Counted from the first letter of the stretch, positions 34,796 through 46,857 are shown. The stretch is 64,000 bases of DNA from Typhlomys cinereus (GCA_023101885.1 JALPQD010000142.1:1154125-1218124); one strand, 5' to 3'. The notes: a model not told the origin generated them from the sequence alone. Program-made: numbers and translations.

Positions 34796-36062
34796 CCCCA
34801 ATATCATGAAAACAAACCAAAAATGCTTGAGGACTCATTGATAGTCCTTGATATATAAGGAAGCACTATGGTGCAGGATAACACTGACCAGCGTCTTCCA
34901 TTACAATTCTTTAACTGTTTACTATACTATATAGGTGTGTGTGTGTGTGTGTAATTATTTCTTTATATGACATGGAAACTACAGTACTTTTATCCTTAAA
35001 GTGGACAAAGAAACAGTGGATGACATTTAGAGTTTGTTAATATTTTTATCCAGCACATGTTTGAAAGGTACAATAATTTTATAATTCACTTTTGACTTGA
35101 TGAATTTGCTTACTATCTAGATTATGGTCATCCTTTCACCATACATACGTACATCAAAACATCAAAGTTTACATTATAAAGTGAAATTTATTTTATATCA
35201 ATTATATCTCAGCAAGGATATTTTAATTATCCTTTGAGTGTTAAAAAAGTAATAAACTAATAACATTTTCACACCTTCATAATCCATTTGCTGCCAGACT
35301 CCCTCCTATTTTCAAGTTTTTTCCCATTTGTGGCCGAGTTTCATCTAGTTGCCAGCAAGGATGTTTTTGAATTTTAAAAGTTCCCCCACACATCCTTTCT
35401 ATATCTACATTGTTCTGTAAGCTCCTATAGCTACTTTAAGTAAGTTGAAACTAGATGAATGTAGAAATTCATTTTCTTAGTTGCACCTGACACATTTGAA
35501 ATACACAATAGCTACACAAGGTTAGTGGCTACCATGATATTACTGACAGGAAACATGCCTGCCACGTCATAGTAGGTTCATGGTGGTTGTAAATATGTCT
35601 TACTTTTCCTTGTGACATTCTCAAGTCCTAACTTACCCGTGCCCTTGTTAAGTAAAGGTCTCCTGTTCTCAGCCTCTACACTGAAACATGGAAATGTTCC
35701 TAAAGTGTGGGTCTGCCTAACCTAGTCTCCTGCCCCAAATCCCTGAAGAGTTGTCATAGAAAATCTAAAGTCTTGCAAAGAAAGCGCCTGATCAACCCCA
35801 TTTCCTGCCCCTTTTCTTCTCTTCCCATGTTTCCACTTTCTAGAAACTTTGGCTAATTGCCCTTTTTTTTTTCCTAAAAAGCTTTTGGCCTTCATTTCTA
35901 CTTGGTATTTGTATTTTACTCTTAACTTTTAAAAAATCCTTTCTCTATGAAGTCTTTCAGTTCTCTTTAAGTAGTTAAGCAGATACCATCTTTTGCCCCA
36001 TGGCATCGTATGTATGTTAACTTCTTTTTCAGAATTTTATTGAGATTTTCATTTTTGATCAA
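34796..36062. other. AT-rich sequence, no recognised gene or repeat
   Basis: Contains a short GT run at 34,934-34,952. Otherwise no motif of a known family and no coding frame. Confidence 0.4.
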
Positions 36063-36075
36063 TGTATACTCTTTT

Positions 36076-36103
36076 ACTTATTCATTTATTTTGTGTGTGT
36101 GTG

Positions 36104-36157
<54 letters not shown>

Positions 36158-36411
36158 CAGAGGGCACTGCACTGTGTGTTCCTGTGGAGGACCAAGGGTG
36201 ACTCTCGGAATCATTCTGGATCACTTCTACATCCTTTTTGCTCTGCTCTGGGATTTCCCAGGCTCTGTCCATCAGGGCTGAAAATGCAGGCCACAGCCAT
36301 TTCCAACTGGCATTTTTACATGGGACCTGGGATCTGAACTCAGGACCTTCTGCCTCAGGACTTTCTGCTTTCAAGGCAGAGTTTTAACTTCTGAACCATA
36401 TCTCTAGCCCT
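36076..36411 (-). mobile_element. B2-superfamily-like SINE with (GT)n tail and 13-bp TSD
   Basis: Plus strand: a long GT run (36,092-36,154) at the tail, then ATCAGAGGGCACTGCACTGT, GGATTTCCCAGGCTCTGTCC, and a head complement ending CATATCTCTAGCCCT. It contains a local duplication of CAGGACCTTCTGCCT/CAGGACTTTCTGCTT. The TSD TGTATACTCTTTT lies at 36,063-36,075 and 36,412-36,424. Older subfamily lacking CGTATAGACGCC. Confidence 0.85.
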
Positions 36412-36424
36412 TGTATACTCTTTT

Positions 36425-38159
36425 TACGATTATTTTCCATGGTTCTAAAAAGTAGTTACAAACTTTATTTATGGAGTAGGAGGTTTGATACATATCTTCT
36501 ACCACTCTTAATGACAGAGTTTGGATGAATGAATTATATTTCTTTGGCATGTGTCTACTCTGGAATATAAGACATTTTAGTAAATATGCACTGATGTTAT
36601 TTGTAAAGTTATTCTCCAAAAGCTTTAAATATAATTTCCTGTGTTATGGTGAGTTGCATATTTGAATCTCTTCTGCTGGAGAGAAACAATAGTTCAATAA
36701 TACACCAATTCTCACTCACTTTATCATTTCTTTATTTGTGCATTTCAATCAGTAGAAGATTCATTTTCTCTCTGTGTATATAATATCTATCTATCTATCT
36801 ATCTATCTACTTATTGACCTGTCTCCCTCTTCTTTATCTTGCATATTTATTCAGTAGTGTACACACATATACACAAATGAAACTACATACTGCCAATGCT
36901 GTCATATCCAGGCCTCTAGGCAAATGTAGAACACTCTTTTGGCCTCAATACATTCTAGAAGAATGACCTACAGATAATAACATGGAAGGGTGTCAAGCTA
37001 TCTAGACAAATCCTCTCATGTGAAGTGTTCAGTCACCTGTTTAGAGATGTGAATTGATTTAGTTTACTTTTAAAAATATGAACAGATAGCCAAGAGTTCC
37101 TTCACTTCTGAGGACATCTCTAAAAACAAGAAAGAGGCTAAAGTAACTAACAAGAACAACTTGCAATAAACAAAAACCACACAGAAAGCATATCTTAGTG
37201 CTTTGTCATCATCCCTTGGAGATAAGAGAAGACATGGAATTCACAAAACAAAGACACAGTGCTATAAAGGAGGAATATTTAAGAAGCATGAAAGAGCTTT
37301 TTGAGATTAAAATGTTCTTAATACTTGAAGAATTCAACTGACAGGCTGGAAATCAGAAAAAGTTCTAGGACATTTGAATAAAAACACATGAGATAAAAAG
37401 ATCTGAGATATTATTATTACGTTTCTGAAAATCAAATTCCACAATCATTAATAGGTAAAATAATCATACAATAGTAACTTGAAGGAAAGGTACACTTTTT
37501 TGTGGTCTGATTAGGATTGACTATTTCCTGAAAAGAAAAAAAAAAAAGACTTGAGGACGTGGAAGCTTGAGAGCATCTGAAAGGCACAACCTTGACCTGT
37601 GTGATTTGACTGTATGTCACCAATGGATATGGGTAATAGAAGTCATGATGATCAGTTGCTTAGGGGATAGGGGTGAGCCACTTCCTGGCCCTTTTCCGTA
37701 GTTATCTTACCAAGACTACTCCAATGTCCCCTTTAGATGTGTCTCCATACCTAGGACCAGGTTAACATGTTTAGTCCTAGATTCTGGTCTTTCAAATCTT
37801 GTGCAACTTTCTACTGCCCTTGAACTTTAGGGATGTTGAAGCAGCATCCAGGATTTCTATACCTTAAAGGTCACTGAGCTTTTTTTTTTAATTTAAATTT
37901 GTACACCCTGTGCATCAACCTGCCATTTGTTTCAGAAGCCCTTCAATGACTATTGTTTATAACACTGAGGTTTTCCTGAACTGTATGACTTAACTTTTCT
38001 TCACATTTTGTTTCTTCAATTGTAAGACCTTGAGGACGATAAATAACTTGACCTTCTAAGTCTTGCTTCGTACCACATTGTGTTGAGAGTGGAGCACAGG
38101 CTGTGTCTCGCATGATTCTTACTGTAAGCTTGGCCAAGCACTGGACACTTGTTTAGAGG
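36425..38159. other. AT-rich sequence; one (TATC)n run
   Basis: Includes a TATC tetranucleotide run at about 36,786-36,809. No recognised repeat family or gene. Confidence 0.45.
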
Positions 38160-38285
38160 ATAGTGACAACAGCTGTATTGTAGAAGAGGATAAATTACAT
38201 TGTTTCTAGATGAGAAAACCCAGGCCTGTCAGGGTTGAACATGCAATCCTCTAGCTAGAGAACAGCAGAGCTGAGAATGTAAGGT
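38160..38285 (-). mobile_element. MIR-like remnant
   Basis: Contains TAGATGAGAAAACCCAGGCC, then TCCTCTAGCTAGAGAACAGC and AGAGCTGAGAATG, resembling the complement of the MIR core and tail (TAGATGAGGAAACTGAGGC-type motif). Old; orientation inferred from that motif. Confidence 0.45.
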
Positions 38286-38844
38286 ACCCTCGTCTAGTTC
38301 TATAGCCGGAGCCTGTGAACTCTGTACTCTCTGAACTGACCACACATTTCCTTTTGTTTCCAACAGAGTAGTTTACATGTAGCAAGAGAAACTTGGCCGT
38401 TTTTCACGAAGGTCAATATTATTATTTTGGCATTTCTGTCTTTTCCTTGTTTCTGCTTTTCACTCATTCAAGAGACACAGTGGGACAATGAAAGATGTGA
38501 GAGAACTTTGGAGGATCTTGGGGAAGTCTAGAATTTTGGGGATCATCTAACAGTTTTCTGACAGTTTAGTAGTACTATGTGCAGTAGCACAAACCCTTTT
38601 CTCTTACTCACTGAACATGTTGGGCAGCATAAAGACCACTTAGGAAGGGGAAACATTTCAGGTTCTCCCTCTCTTCATGTCCACACCTTTTCTTGGGCCC
38701 CTGGCCTGTCATTTATCTAGAGAAGAGCTCTCAGCAATGAGGATGCCGGGTGCGCTGAGTTTCAGCTAAATTCCACTGTCTCAAAGGAGAATGAAAATGC
38801 GCCAGGGAACTGGGTGTCATGAGCAAAACAAGCACCTTCTCCTG
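38286..38844. other. No recognised gene or repeat
   Basis: Short frames, mixed composition, nothing identified. Confidence 0.4.
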
Positions 38845-39110
38845 GGGCTGGAGACAGTTCAGGAGTTAAGCCTCTGCCTCAAAGCAAAACATGCCAGGTG
38901 GAAATGGCTGTGGTCTACATTTCTGGCCCTGGAAGACAAAGCCTGGAAAACCTTAGAGCAAAGCAAAAAAGGAGGCAGAGAATACAGATGATTCCCAGTG
39001 TCATCCTTAGGCCTCCACAACTACTCCCAAGTGCCCCCCTGATATATACAGAAACATGCAGGCACACACATGCATGCATGCTCTCATGCACAAAATAAAA
39101 ATACAAGAGA
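38845..39110 (+). mobile_element. Old B2-superfamily-like SINE
   Basis: Head CCTGGGGCTGGAGACAGTTC, AGGAGTTAAGCCTCTGCC, then a deletion through the B-box area. The body includes CTGGCCCTGGAAGACAAAGC and the conserved GTCATCCTTAGGCCTCCAC. The CA/CATG-rich tail ends in AAAATAAAAATAC. Older subfamily. Confidence 0.7.
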
Positions 39111-39259
39111 AAGAGCTTCCTTGTGCTACCGCCCATTCTCTGCAGGGGTCTTCTTCTACCTCTCACAAAGTTTCTAGCTACTTTCTCAACTCATTACTTT
39201 TGCCTATCTACCAACCAACTAATTTCCTAGCCCATGTAAATTATTTTGAAATTCATCTT

Positions 39260-39264
<5 letters not shown>
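39111..39264. other. No recognised feature
   Basis: Short gap with nothing identified. Confidence 0.4.

Positions 39265-39300
<36 letters not shown>
39265..39300. repeat. (CA)n microsatellite
   Basis: About 18 uninterrupted CA units with no accompanying SINE body. Confidence 0.95.
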
Positions 39301-39304
<4 letters not shown>

Positions 39305-40011
39305 TGATTCCAGACTCTGTTGCTCTTTCACAGAAGGAAGCAGAATTCCCCAGACACAATATATTTTGAACTTTGTCTCAATATTCTGCTTTGAGAAACA
39401 GTGTTTTGAACTGTTTGCTTTCTCATAAGTGGGAGCATCTATTTATTCTTAGACTTCCTCCTCTCATTTCAACTACCTTAGTTCTCAGAAACCCATTTAT
39501 TGCAGAGTTTCATTTTTAGTCTCAGTAGAGTGACTGCTCAAACTGTAACTTAATGGGTTCTACTCAAATTGAGTTGGCTTAAGTGAAACAGTTGCTTCTT
39601 CGAAGGTATAGAATTATAAACTGTGGATCTCTCCTTGGGAAAAAATGCTCTATAATAGAAAAATTCCTAATTATGACCATAGTATAAAGTGAATATAAGA
39701 TAATTGTTGAGAGGTGATGAGAGACATACATGTGCTTGCCTGAAATCACCAGCAAGAAGCTGTAGGTCAGGATGAAACTCACCAAGTGCCTCAACTTGAA
39801 ACTTAGAAGAAATGCCTTTGTGAAGCCGATGTGCACTACAGTTACTAGCAGAAGTCAGAAGTATCCAGCATAACCAGTGACTTCAACCTTGGATCCATGG
39901 TGATCTTCACAGAGTAAAACATACAAGCTAGAGGACTCAGGTCTGGAGGAAGGAATTCCGTAGCATTAACGCTGCCCTTATTTCCTTAGTGCAGAGCTTA
40001 GAAGTCAGGAA
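39301..40011. other. No recognised gene or repeat
   Basis: Mixed, AT-leaning sequence with nothing family-specific. Confidence 0.4.
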
Positions 40012-40045
40012 GGATTAGAAGTGTGCACCACTATGCCTGGCTCTC
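40012..40045 (-). mobile_element. B1-like SINE fragment
   Basis: GGATTAGAAGTGTGCACCAC followed by TATGCCTGGCTC is the complement of a B1 5' end. A related, more degraded piece lies at 41,089-41,140. Confidence 0.5.
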
Positions 40046-41088
40046 TTTCCCAACTATATTAAGGAACTTTCAAGTGGTTCCCCTTCTGGAAGTCCTGTTT
40101 CTCAAGTTCCTTCCACTCCCAGAAAGAGCTGTGGGAAAAGGGGCGCGGCTGTGTGAAGGCAAGCTGACAAAAACAATGGGGTGCAGCTGTGTGAACATAA
40201 GCTGACAGAGCATGTAGTGCTGCAGTTGCAAGAGAGAAAGGGCCCTGGGGCAGGCTGAATTCCCACCCTTGACTTCCACATCATACAAGGTAATTGGGAT
40301 TTGTCCCACGCAGAGACTTCTGGGAGGATTGCTTATTACCATGGTGACAGGGCAGCAGAAGACTGTGTACACATGGGCTCTTGTGGAGCTCATAATATTC
40401 TCTCTTCTTCCTCACAGTCTCAGTCCTGGAAGGAGAGACACGAAGATACTTACTTCTTCTGAGGTCATGCTTTGTTTAAGTGCAGATTTCTCTCCCTCTT
40501 TCCCAGGCATAAGAAGCGACAGTTTGAAGTTTCGACTGCTTGGATTTCAAAAGACACGGAATTAAATATTAAACCTGAGTGGTGTGAAGAAATCTTTTCC
40601 GACTTTTCAAAATGCAGAATTAAGGATGCAGATTTTGTGTCTGTATATGTTGAAAAATTTCATTCCTGCATGTACCTTTGTTGAGAATAATGAATCTCAT
40701 TCTTGCATAAATTTCATCCATACATATATCTATATTGAGACTAATTAATCAAACAGTATGCTTATGCAAATATGTAAAATCAAACATACTACAAACATAA
40801 TCGTATTGTGGTTGGTTTTACATACTTGAAAAATCCCTTCAGAGGCTTTAAAATTACCTATTTCATTAAAGTTCAGCCATAAGATACTTCCCTCTCTGCA
40901 TAGAAAAACTCCCCACAGCAAGGCTAGACATCCGTCATTACCTTAAAATTCTCTGAATTGTGCTCAGCTTTGGGGCCATCTGTCTAACAATTTTTCATTG
41001 TTTTACTGATAAATAGGCATGAAAGCTGCTAAAGAGCTTTGAGTGACATAAGATGTTTCAATGGGAACGTCCCCTGTCTTCCAAGTGT
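40046..41088. other. No recognised gene
   Basis: A pyrimidine tract ending in AG at 40,505-40,506 precedes an open frame to 40,681. I do not recognise the peptide and see no matching donor site. The rest is AT-rich. Confidence 0.35.
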
Positions 41089-41108
41089 AGGACTAGAAGT
41101 GTGCCTTT

Positions 41109-41140
41109 TATGCCTGGTTCTCGTTATGCCTGGTTCTCGT
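41109..41140 (+). repeat. 16-bp unit repeated twice
   Basis: TATGCCTGGTTCTCGT occurs twice in direct tandem within a degraded B1-like piece. Confidence 0.9.
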
Positions 41141-41448
41141 GTCCAACTATATTGAGACTCTGAGACTCTCAACTTCTGAATCGTTTTGCTGAATCTCAAC
41201 ATTTATCTCTTATTCACTTCTCTATGGGCTTCACGTTGTATTCTTCCAACCTACACTGTCATTCTGATATTCTTGGTTGACCTTCTTGTTGTGTGGTAGC
41301 AACTCTTCTAAGTCAAAACCAAAGTTTCTTTTCCCTGTCTGGCCCATTGAAGTCTCTTGGAGGAAAACCTTGAACATTCTCTTCTTGGACTCCCAGCACA
41401 GTCCAGGGAATCTCTCTGTCAACATAGTGCATGCTGCTGCTTACAAGG
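41141..41448. other. No recognised gene or repeat
   Basis: Mixed sequence up to the TSD of the solo LTR. Nothing identified. Confidence 0.4.
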
Positions 41449-41794
41449 TGTAACAGTTACTCTTTACTATTGCTCTCAAAGTCAATCAACTTAAGGGAGA
41501 AAAGGAGATTTATTCAGCTTAAGGTTCCAGAGAGAAGGTACAGTCTCTCAAAGCAGAGGCAGGCATGGCTGGCTGGCCAAAGCTGGAGGAGGCTAAGTCA
41601 CTGCAGACATCTTGGAAGCTGAGAGCTGCAGACTGCTTGCTGCAAAGGCCGACTTCTCTTAGAGGTAGGGTGGGACTAATCCACCTCAAGGCCCACCCCT
41701 TGTGACTGCCTTCCTTCAGAAAGACTCCACCTCTAGGGTGCCATGACCTTGCTAAAAAAATGAGACTGTGGGGGACACATTTCAAACCATGACA
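41449..41794 (-). mobile_element. Solo MaLR-type LTR with 5-bp TSD
   Basis: 346 bp, TG...CA ends: on the minus strand it starts TGTCATGGTTTGAAATG and ends CTGTTACA. It carries AATAAA (complement of 41,509-41,514). The direct repeat CAAGG flanks it at 41,444-41,448 and 41,795-41,799. The family is the same as the LTRs at 31,640 and 33,411. The 5-bp TSD shows integrase-type insertion followed by LTR-LTR recombination. Confidence 0.92.
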
Positions 41795-41799
41795 CAAGG

Positions 41800-42546
41800 T
41801 ATGTGGCAAACTCAAACCCCACTACCTGTTTTCTCTTCAAACAATTGCTTGAGGAGAAAATTAGACTCATTATGACTTTTGGAAATAATCTGTGAACTTT
41901 ATCTTTTGGTCCATAATCCCATTTCCACATTCTTGCTTTTTTTCTTTCCTTTGACAGTAGGAGATAGATGTTTCTCTCTTGAGCCTGACTGGCCAAGAAT
42001 AGTCACAGGTAAGGATGTTGACACTGGATTGATTTTCTCCTTGCAGCTCTTGCTATAATGTGTTTAAGTTCCGGTCTTAAAATAGCATTCTGTAATAGTT
42101 ACCTCTACTGCTTTACCATCCGTGAAAGCCACTAACTCCTAAATTCTGTCCCTGTAATTTCACTGAAACAGCTTTGCTCCATATAGAAAGATCTGGAGTT
42201 GAGTTTACTGGAACTCCATCCAGCCGCCTCCTCTGGGTTTCCTATGTAAGGAAATGGCGGCCTCGTGGTCTTGCACACATCCCAGATGGTTTAATTCTGG
42301 TGACCTCAACATGGTCAGCCACCAGACCTTCACTCAACGTCCTGACACACTTGTTAGTATACAATACACATGCTCTTTCTCCACCTCTTTTATAGAAAGA
42401 GATAACACATATAATTTCTAACATTTATTGCTCTATTCTTTCTTACATTCATTCTTACATCAACGGTTGTTGATGAAGTATGTATATTCTTTCCATCAAA
42501 TAGAATTTCGTTTGTTACAAAACACTTATTAAAAAATTCACTTCAG
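41800..42546. other. No recognised gene or repeat
   Basis: Mixed, AT-leaning sequence with only short frames. Confidence 0.4.
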
Positions 42547-42685
42547 GGGCTGGAGAGGTGGCGCAGGGGTTAAGCCTCTGCCTTGCAGGTGGAAAGTCCT
42601 GAGTTCAGATCCTAGACCCCACGTATAGATGCTGGCGGAAGCGGGGTAGGGGGGTGCGGGGGTGGAGGGGGCGGGGGGGGCTTTG
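42547..42685 (+). mobile_element. B2-superfamily-like SINE, 3'-truncated
   Basis: Intact young-type head GGGGCTGGAGAGGTGGCGCA, B box GAGTTCAGATCC and CACGTATAGATGCTGGCGGA. It then dissolves into a G-rich run at 42,640-42,680 and stops without the second half or tail. Loss of the 3' half is unusual for a retroposon and points to later deletion or rearrangement at the G-rich run. Confidence 0.82.
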
Positions 42686-44392
42686 GCTAATCACCGACAG
42701 ACCATGCATTATAAAGACAATCTTCGATTAGGCAAGGGACTATGATGGAGTAAAAACTTCCTTCCTTTCTGGGACATAAAACCATAAGTCATAGCACATT
42801 CTTCTTATGTCTGTGCTGCTGGTGTAAAGAAATCCATAGCCATATAAAAGTATATTACATACAGTTATGTTAAGTATATAGCCCTGTGGCTGAAAATAAG
42901 TAACTTCTACTAGTTTCTTTATTTATAATGGGGTAATACTTAGAGGGGGAGTTGAAGAGATGATGTATAGGAGGGGCTGAGGGAGTAATAGCAAATGCTG
43001 AGAATGTGGGATGCAATCAGACAGAAGCCTCCTCTCTTAGCACATATTTAGTATTATTTAAATATTATTTTAGGGTGCACTCTTTTTACTTACAGATTTA
43101 CTTCATTACAGAACAGTCTGCATGTTGTCTGTCTCATGCTTCCTGTGTTCTTGCATCTAATGACTGGCCTGCAACTATGATGTTTGCACACTGATGAGCT
43201 ACTAATTTTCCCCTTCAGTAAGTGACAAGTGACTATATGGAAGAAATGACATTTTCAGGAAATGGAATCTCCTTTTCTAGAGTTTAATACACTGTTTTTT
43301 TCAAGTTTCTGGAAAAAAAATAGCTAGTACTGCGTTCTGCAAGTGGAGACAAGACAGGCCAGAGAGTGCTCTGTAAGCTGAGCGCCTGTAGTATGGGTGT
43401 GTCTGGGTGCATCCTAGGTACCTGGAGAGACAGCCTGAGCTTCAGCGGAAGTGTATGTACAGGACAAACGTAACATGCCTTGTGAGAAAAACATGAGACA
43501 AACAAATCCACCTGCAAGTCCAAGGACATGCTGCCTGTCCAGTGCAACTGAGTGTCTTTGCTGTGAGTTACATTAACTCTGTCGATTGTCCATCAAGCCC
43601 ACAGGTGCCCAGTGCCGGGGGTATCAGTTTAGCCAATGGGTCACAGAATGCTGTTTGCTGCACTCACCAGTCCCTAGAAGAACTTTCCCAGCAATTGCTT
43701 TAAAAAAATACCATCTCTTGAGGTTTTCTTTCCTGACATCTGTCTAGTTTCCCCTTAACTGTTGGTTTTGTCTCTTTCCTGTTTTTTCTTACATTTAATT
43801 TCCCTTTGCATGGACAACATAGCTCCATAATTGTATGACACTTTTTTCAGTGTGGATCTTTGCCAATAACTAATGCAAAGCTAGATCTGGTACAGCCAAG
43901 CCCTAAGAATGAAAGCATGCTGGATAGTTTTGTCGTATTTCTGTCTGTAAGCAGGAAAGTGTCTGGTATTGTCGTGAAATGGGATATTTTTATTTTATTG
44001 TTAGCATTATGAAGACCAAATGTCAAGTTTTCTCAAATGCTTTAGAACAGCTATGGAGAGGAGCAAAGGAAATTCATTTCCTTTTGTGAATTATTGAGAT
44101 AATGTTTTTAATGAAAAAACCCTAGTATTCAGTCATCCTTGCAATTTCAGTATAAACATTATTTACTCATAAAATTATTTACTGTCCTAAGCATGTTTAG
44201 TTAAAAGCAAGTGAAAATTTCCTTGATCTGTTGTATTTTTTAAAGGGTAATATTCACTTTGAAAAACAACAGGGAATATTTGATTACTTTGTAATCTTGC
44301 AATAATTTAAGTAACAGATTTTTACTTGAAAATCAAAAAGATTGTTTGTATAACACTTGAGTCAAGTTTCTTGTTTGGAGGTAAAAATTCTT
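42686..44392. other. No recognised gene or repeat
   Basis: About 1.7 kb, AT-leaning. The largest frame is 87 codons (43,284-43,547, minus) without recognisable domain. Confidence 0.4.
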
Positions 44393-44620
44393 AAATTATT
44401 TATTTATTTATTTACCTATTTACTTATTTACTTATGAGAGAGAGAAAAAGAGAGAGAGATAGAGAGAGAGGGAGGGAGGAGAGAACACCGAATGCTCCAT
44501 GACACACATGTGGAGTTTAGAGGACAACTTTCAGAAAACGGTTTTCTCTTTTCACAATGGAGGCTTTAGGGATCAAATTCAGGTGCCTTTACCCACTAAT
44601 CCATCTCCATAGCTCTTAAT
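44393..44620 (-). mobile_element. B3-like SINE with (TTTA)n and (GA)n tail repeats
   Basis: Plus strand: TTTA units then a GA-rich run (44,437-44,480), ATGTGGAGTTTAGAGGACAA, CTTTCAGAAAACGGTTTTCT, GGGATCAAATTCAGGTGCCT and a head complement TTTACCCACTAATCCATCTC. Clear B3 order. Confidence 0.72.
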
Positions 44621-45145
44621 TAAACATTTTAAGAAGTAACTTCTATAAATATCAGTTTTTAATGTGTTTGCAATACTTGTTGGGTTTATTTTCCCTTAAA
44701 TTTGAACATTCCATGTGCTTTAAGAATTTTTCAGTAATATTATTAGCATACTTTTATTATTAAAATATGGTTCACCTCTTTATATTGTCATATACTTGAT
44801 TTTTGTTTCAATTAAATGTTGGTAGACTACATGTATTGATATGCATAAAGATGAGATACTGCATTCACTTACTTGTTGATTTTGATTTTTTGCTCCTCAT
44901 TTAATCTTTTGCTTTAATTTTATTAGTTTTTCTTTTTATTTCTCTAAGATTTATTTTATGTTTCCTAGCTCTTGGTCTACATATTTGTTAAAATATTTGT
45001 GTAAAAATAATTTATACATTTTTTATAAAAACAGAGCTTTGACCACATGTAATAAGTTTTGCTTTGAAATGCCTTGCTATTACTTTCTGATTAAGTTTCA
45101 GTTGCATTTGTTGATTGAATAAATGATTAAATGATTAATATTGGG
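44621..45145. other. AT-rich sequence, nothing recognised
   Basis: Strongly AT-rich, stop-dense in all frames. Confidence 0.4.
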
Positions 45146-45232
45146 ACTCACAATGTAAACCAGACTAGCCTGGAACTTTTATTTTTCCCTGAACTTTTGA
45201 AATGTTGACATTGGTGGTTCATGCCACCAAGC
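45146..45232 (-). mobile_element. B1-like SINE fragment
   Basis: GGGACTCACAATGTAAACCA, then GACTAGCCTGGAACTTTTA and TTGGTGGTTCATGCCACCAA resemble the complement of a degraded B1. Confidence 0.45.
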
Positions 45233-45577
45233 CTAGACCAATTGCTTTTGAAAACATTGTCTTTAATATACTGTCTTTTTCAGAGTTGGGCATAAAATTA
45301 ATTGTTGTTTCAAGAACAGGGGAGACAGTTAAGAATGTCCAGAAACAAAGCACAAAGGCACTGCCTTCTCTCAGTCCTGTTTCTCCCTTTGCCACTTAGC
45401 TAACCTTTTAGCTGTGAATCTTTCAAAAGGGTTATATCATGCATATTTGGCAAACACCCATCCTCTTGTTCCTTCATCAATGTTTGACATGTTCAACATA
45501 TTTCTTTTTGAAGTTCAAGATAGATATTTTAGAGGGTTCCTCAACTCATTTCACAAAGTCATCATTCCTCCCTGTTA

Positions 45578-45884
45578 GACACAGGTGTCAACTTGATGGT
45601 TGAGGGTTCAAGCTTTGGGCACATTTGTAGAGAATTAGGAGTTGAGTTAAGCTCAGCATGAACCTCCAGCTGCTGGGGAAGACCCAGCCCATGGTGGTGG
45701 AACGAGTCCCCAGGCAGGTGAATAAAATGGAGGGAACTGTTTGAGAAAGAAGCATCCTTGTGTACACTTGGCTAGAGATGCTGGTCTGGCAAGTGAGGAT
45801 TGTTCCTCTTTGAGCTGTGATGTGGATATGATGCATCCGTTCCCTGGGCCCTGGTGATGGTGCTGCTCTCCTGCCAAGCTGGAC
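45578..45884 (+). mobile_element. URR1/hAT-like rodent repeat, 5' part
   Basis: Contains CACAGGTGTCAACTTGATGG, GGGGAAGACCCAGCCCATGG and AACTGTTTGAGAAAGAAGC, in the order seen at 6,656-7,012. The expected 3' end (AATAAATCCTTGTTCCCTTA) is displaced to 46,681 by an L1 tail insertion. Confidence 0.55.
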
Positions 45885-46680
45885 TGAGAACTGTAGTGGG
45901 ACTGTCTCACCAGAAGGGGAGGGCATATAGTCTAGCAGATAAAAAGTAATCATTTTGCAAATGGGTGATGGGCCCCTCCCTCAGTGAGGTTTCCTACTCT
46001 TATTACATCTACCCTTGAATGTGCTATTACAACAAGACTCCAGTTTAACAGCTTTTTGTCTCTGGCCAGGGGGTGACATACAGTGCCCAGCAGAATGGAG
46101 TGAAGGGAATTGCAGGAGCAGCAAAACTGCAAAAGAAAATCAACAAACCACAATCCAGAACTTCAGAGACTATATATCAATCACATAGAACTAGGACAGC
46201 CTAATCTCTCCCCATCCTGGAGCTCAGGGACATTTGCAGAAGAGGGGGCGGTAAGATTGTAAGAGCAAAAGGATGGGAGGAGCAACGATTTGCAAGATTC
46301 TCAACAATAGTTGGGGCCAAAGCAATCATGATGGGACTTTGCATGCCCTGCGCAATGTCCAGCGCACTGTTGCCCTCATAAAGTCTAGCATCTGTTAAGG
46401 GCACCGAGACCCCTGGAGGCAAGGGATTGACAGCCATAGTAGTGATCTTATGCTTAAGGGGGACAAGAGAAAGGGCTTATGGAAATGCCACTGGGTCCTT
46501 ATATGTCATCGGAGAGGAGGACCCAGTGGAGAGTTAGGCGTACACAATAAAGGACTCTCTGGGAATTGGGGGGGAGGCACTGGGGGAAGGGGAGGGGGAG
46601 GAGGGGGGAGGGAGGGAACTGGTAAAAAAATTTTAAAATGTATAATTAAATTTAAAAAAAAACCTAAAAAAAAAAAAAAA
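45885..46680 (+). mobile_element. 5'-truncated L1 3'UTR inserted in an older repeat
   Basis: Aligns by eye with the younger L1's 3'UTR at 55,780-56,640: shared CCAGAAGGGGAGGGCATATA, CAGGGGGTGACATACAGTGC, ACCACAATCCAGAACTTCAG, the G-rich tract at 46,558-46,615, and an A-rich end. The left boundary is approximate. It splits the URR1-like repeat. No clear TSD could be fixed. Confidence 0.85.
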
Positions 46681-46745
46681 GAGAATAAATCCTTGTTCCC
46701 TTAAGCCATGTGATGGTGATTTTATCAGCAATGCAGGAGATCTGC
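46681..46745 (+). mobile_element. URR1/hAT-like rodent repeat, 3' part
   Basis: AATAAATCCTTGTTCCCTTA then GTGATTTTATCAGCAATG: the 3' end expected after 45,884, displaced by the L1 insertion. Confidence 0.45.
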
Positions 46746-46812
46746 TACACTTCCTTCACCCCCTTCCACTGTGCACAGCTCAGTAGTATTCTACTGAGGT
46801 TTACAAGTTTTC

Positions 46813-46814
46813 CT

Positions 46815-46857
<43 letters not shown>

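Noticed and set aside
36786..36809. Regularly spaced short repeats as a CRISPR-like array
   Set aside because: They are contiguous TATC microsatellite units without spacers, in eukaryotic DNA.
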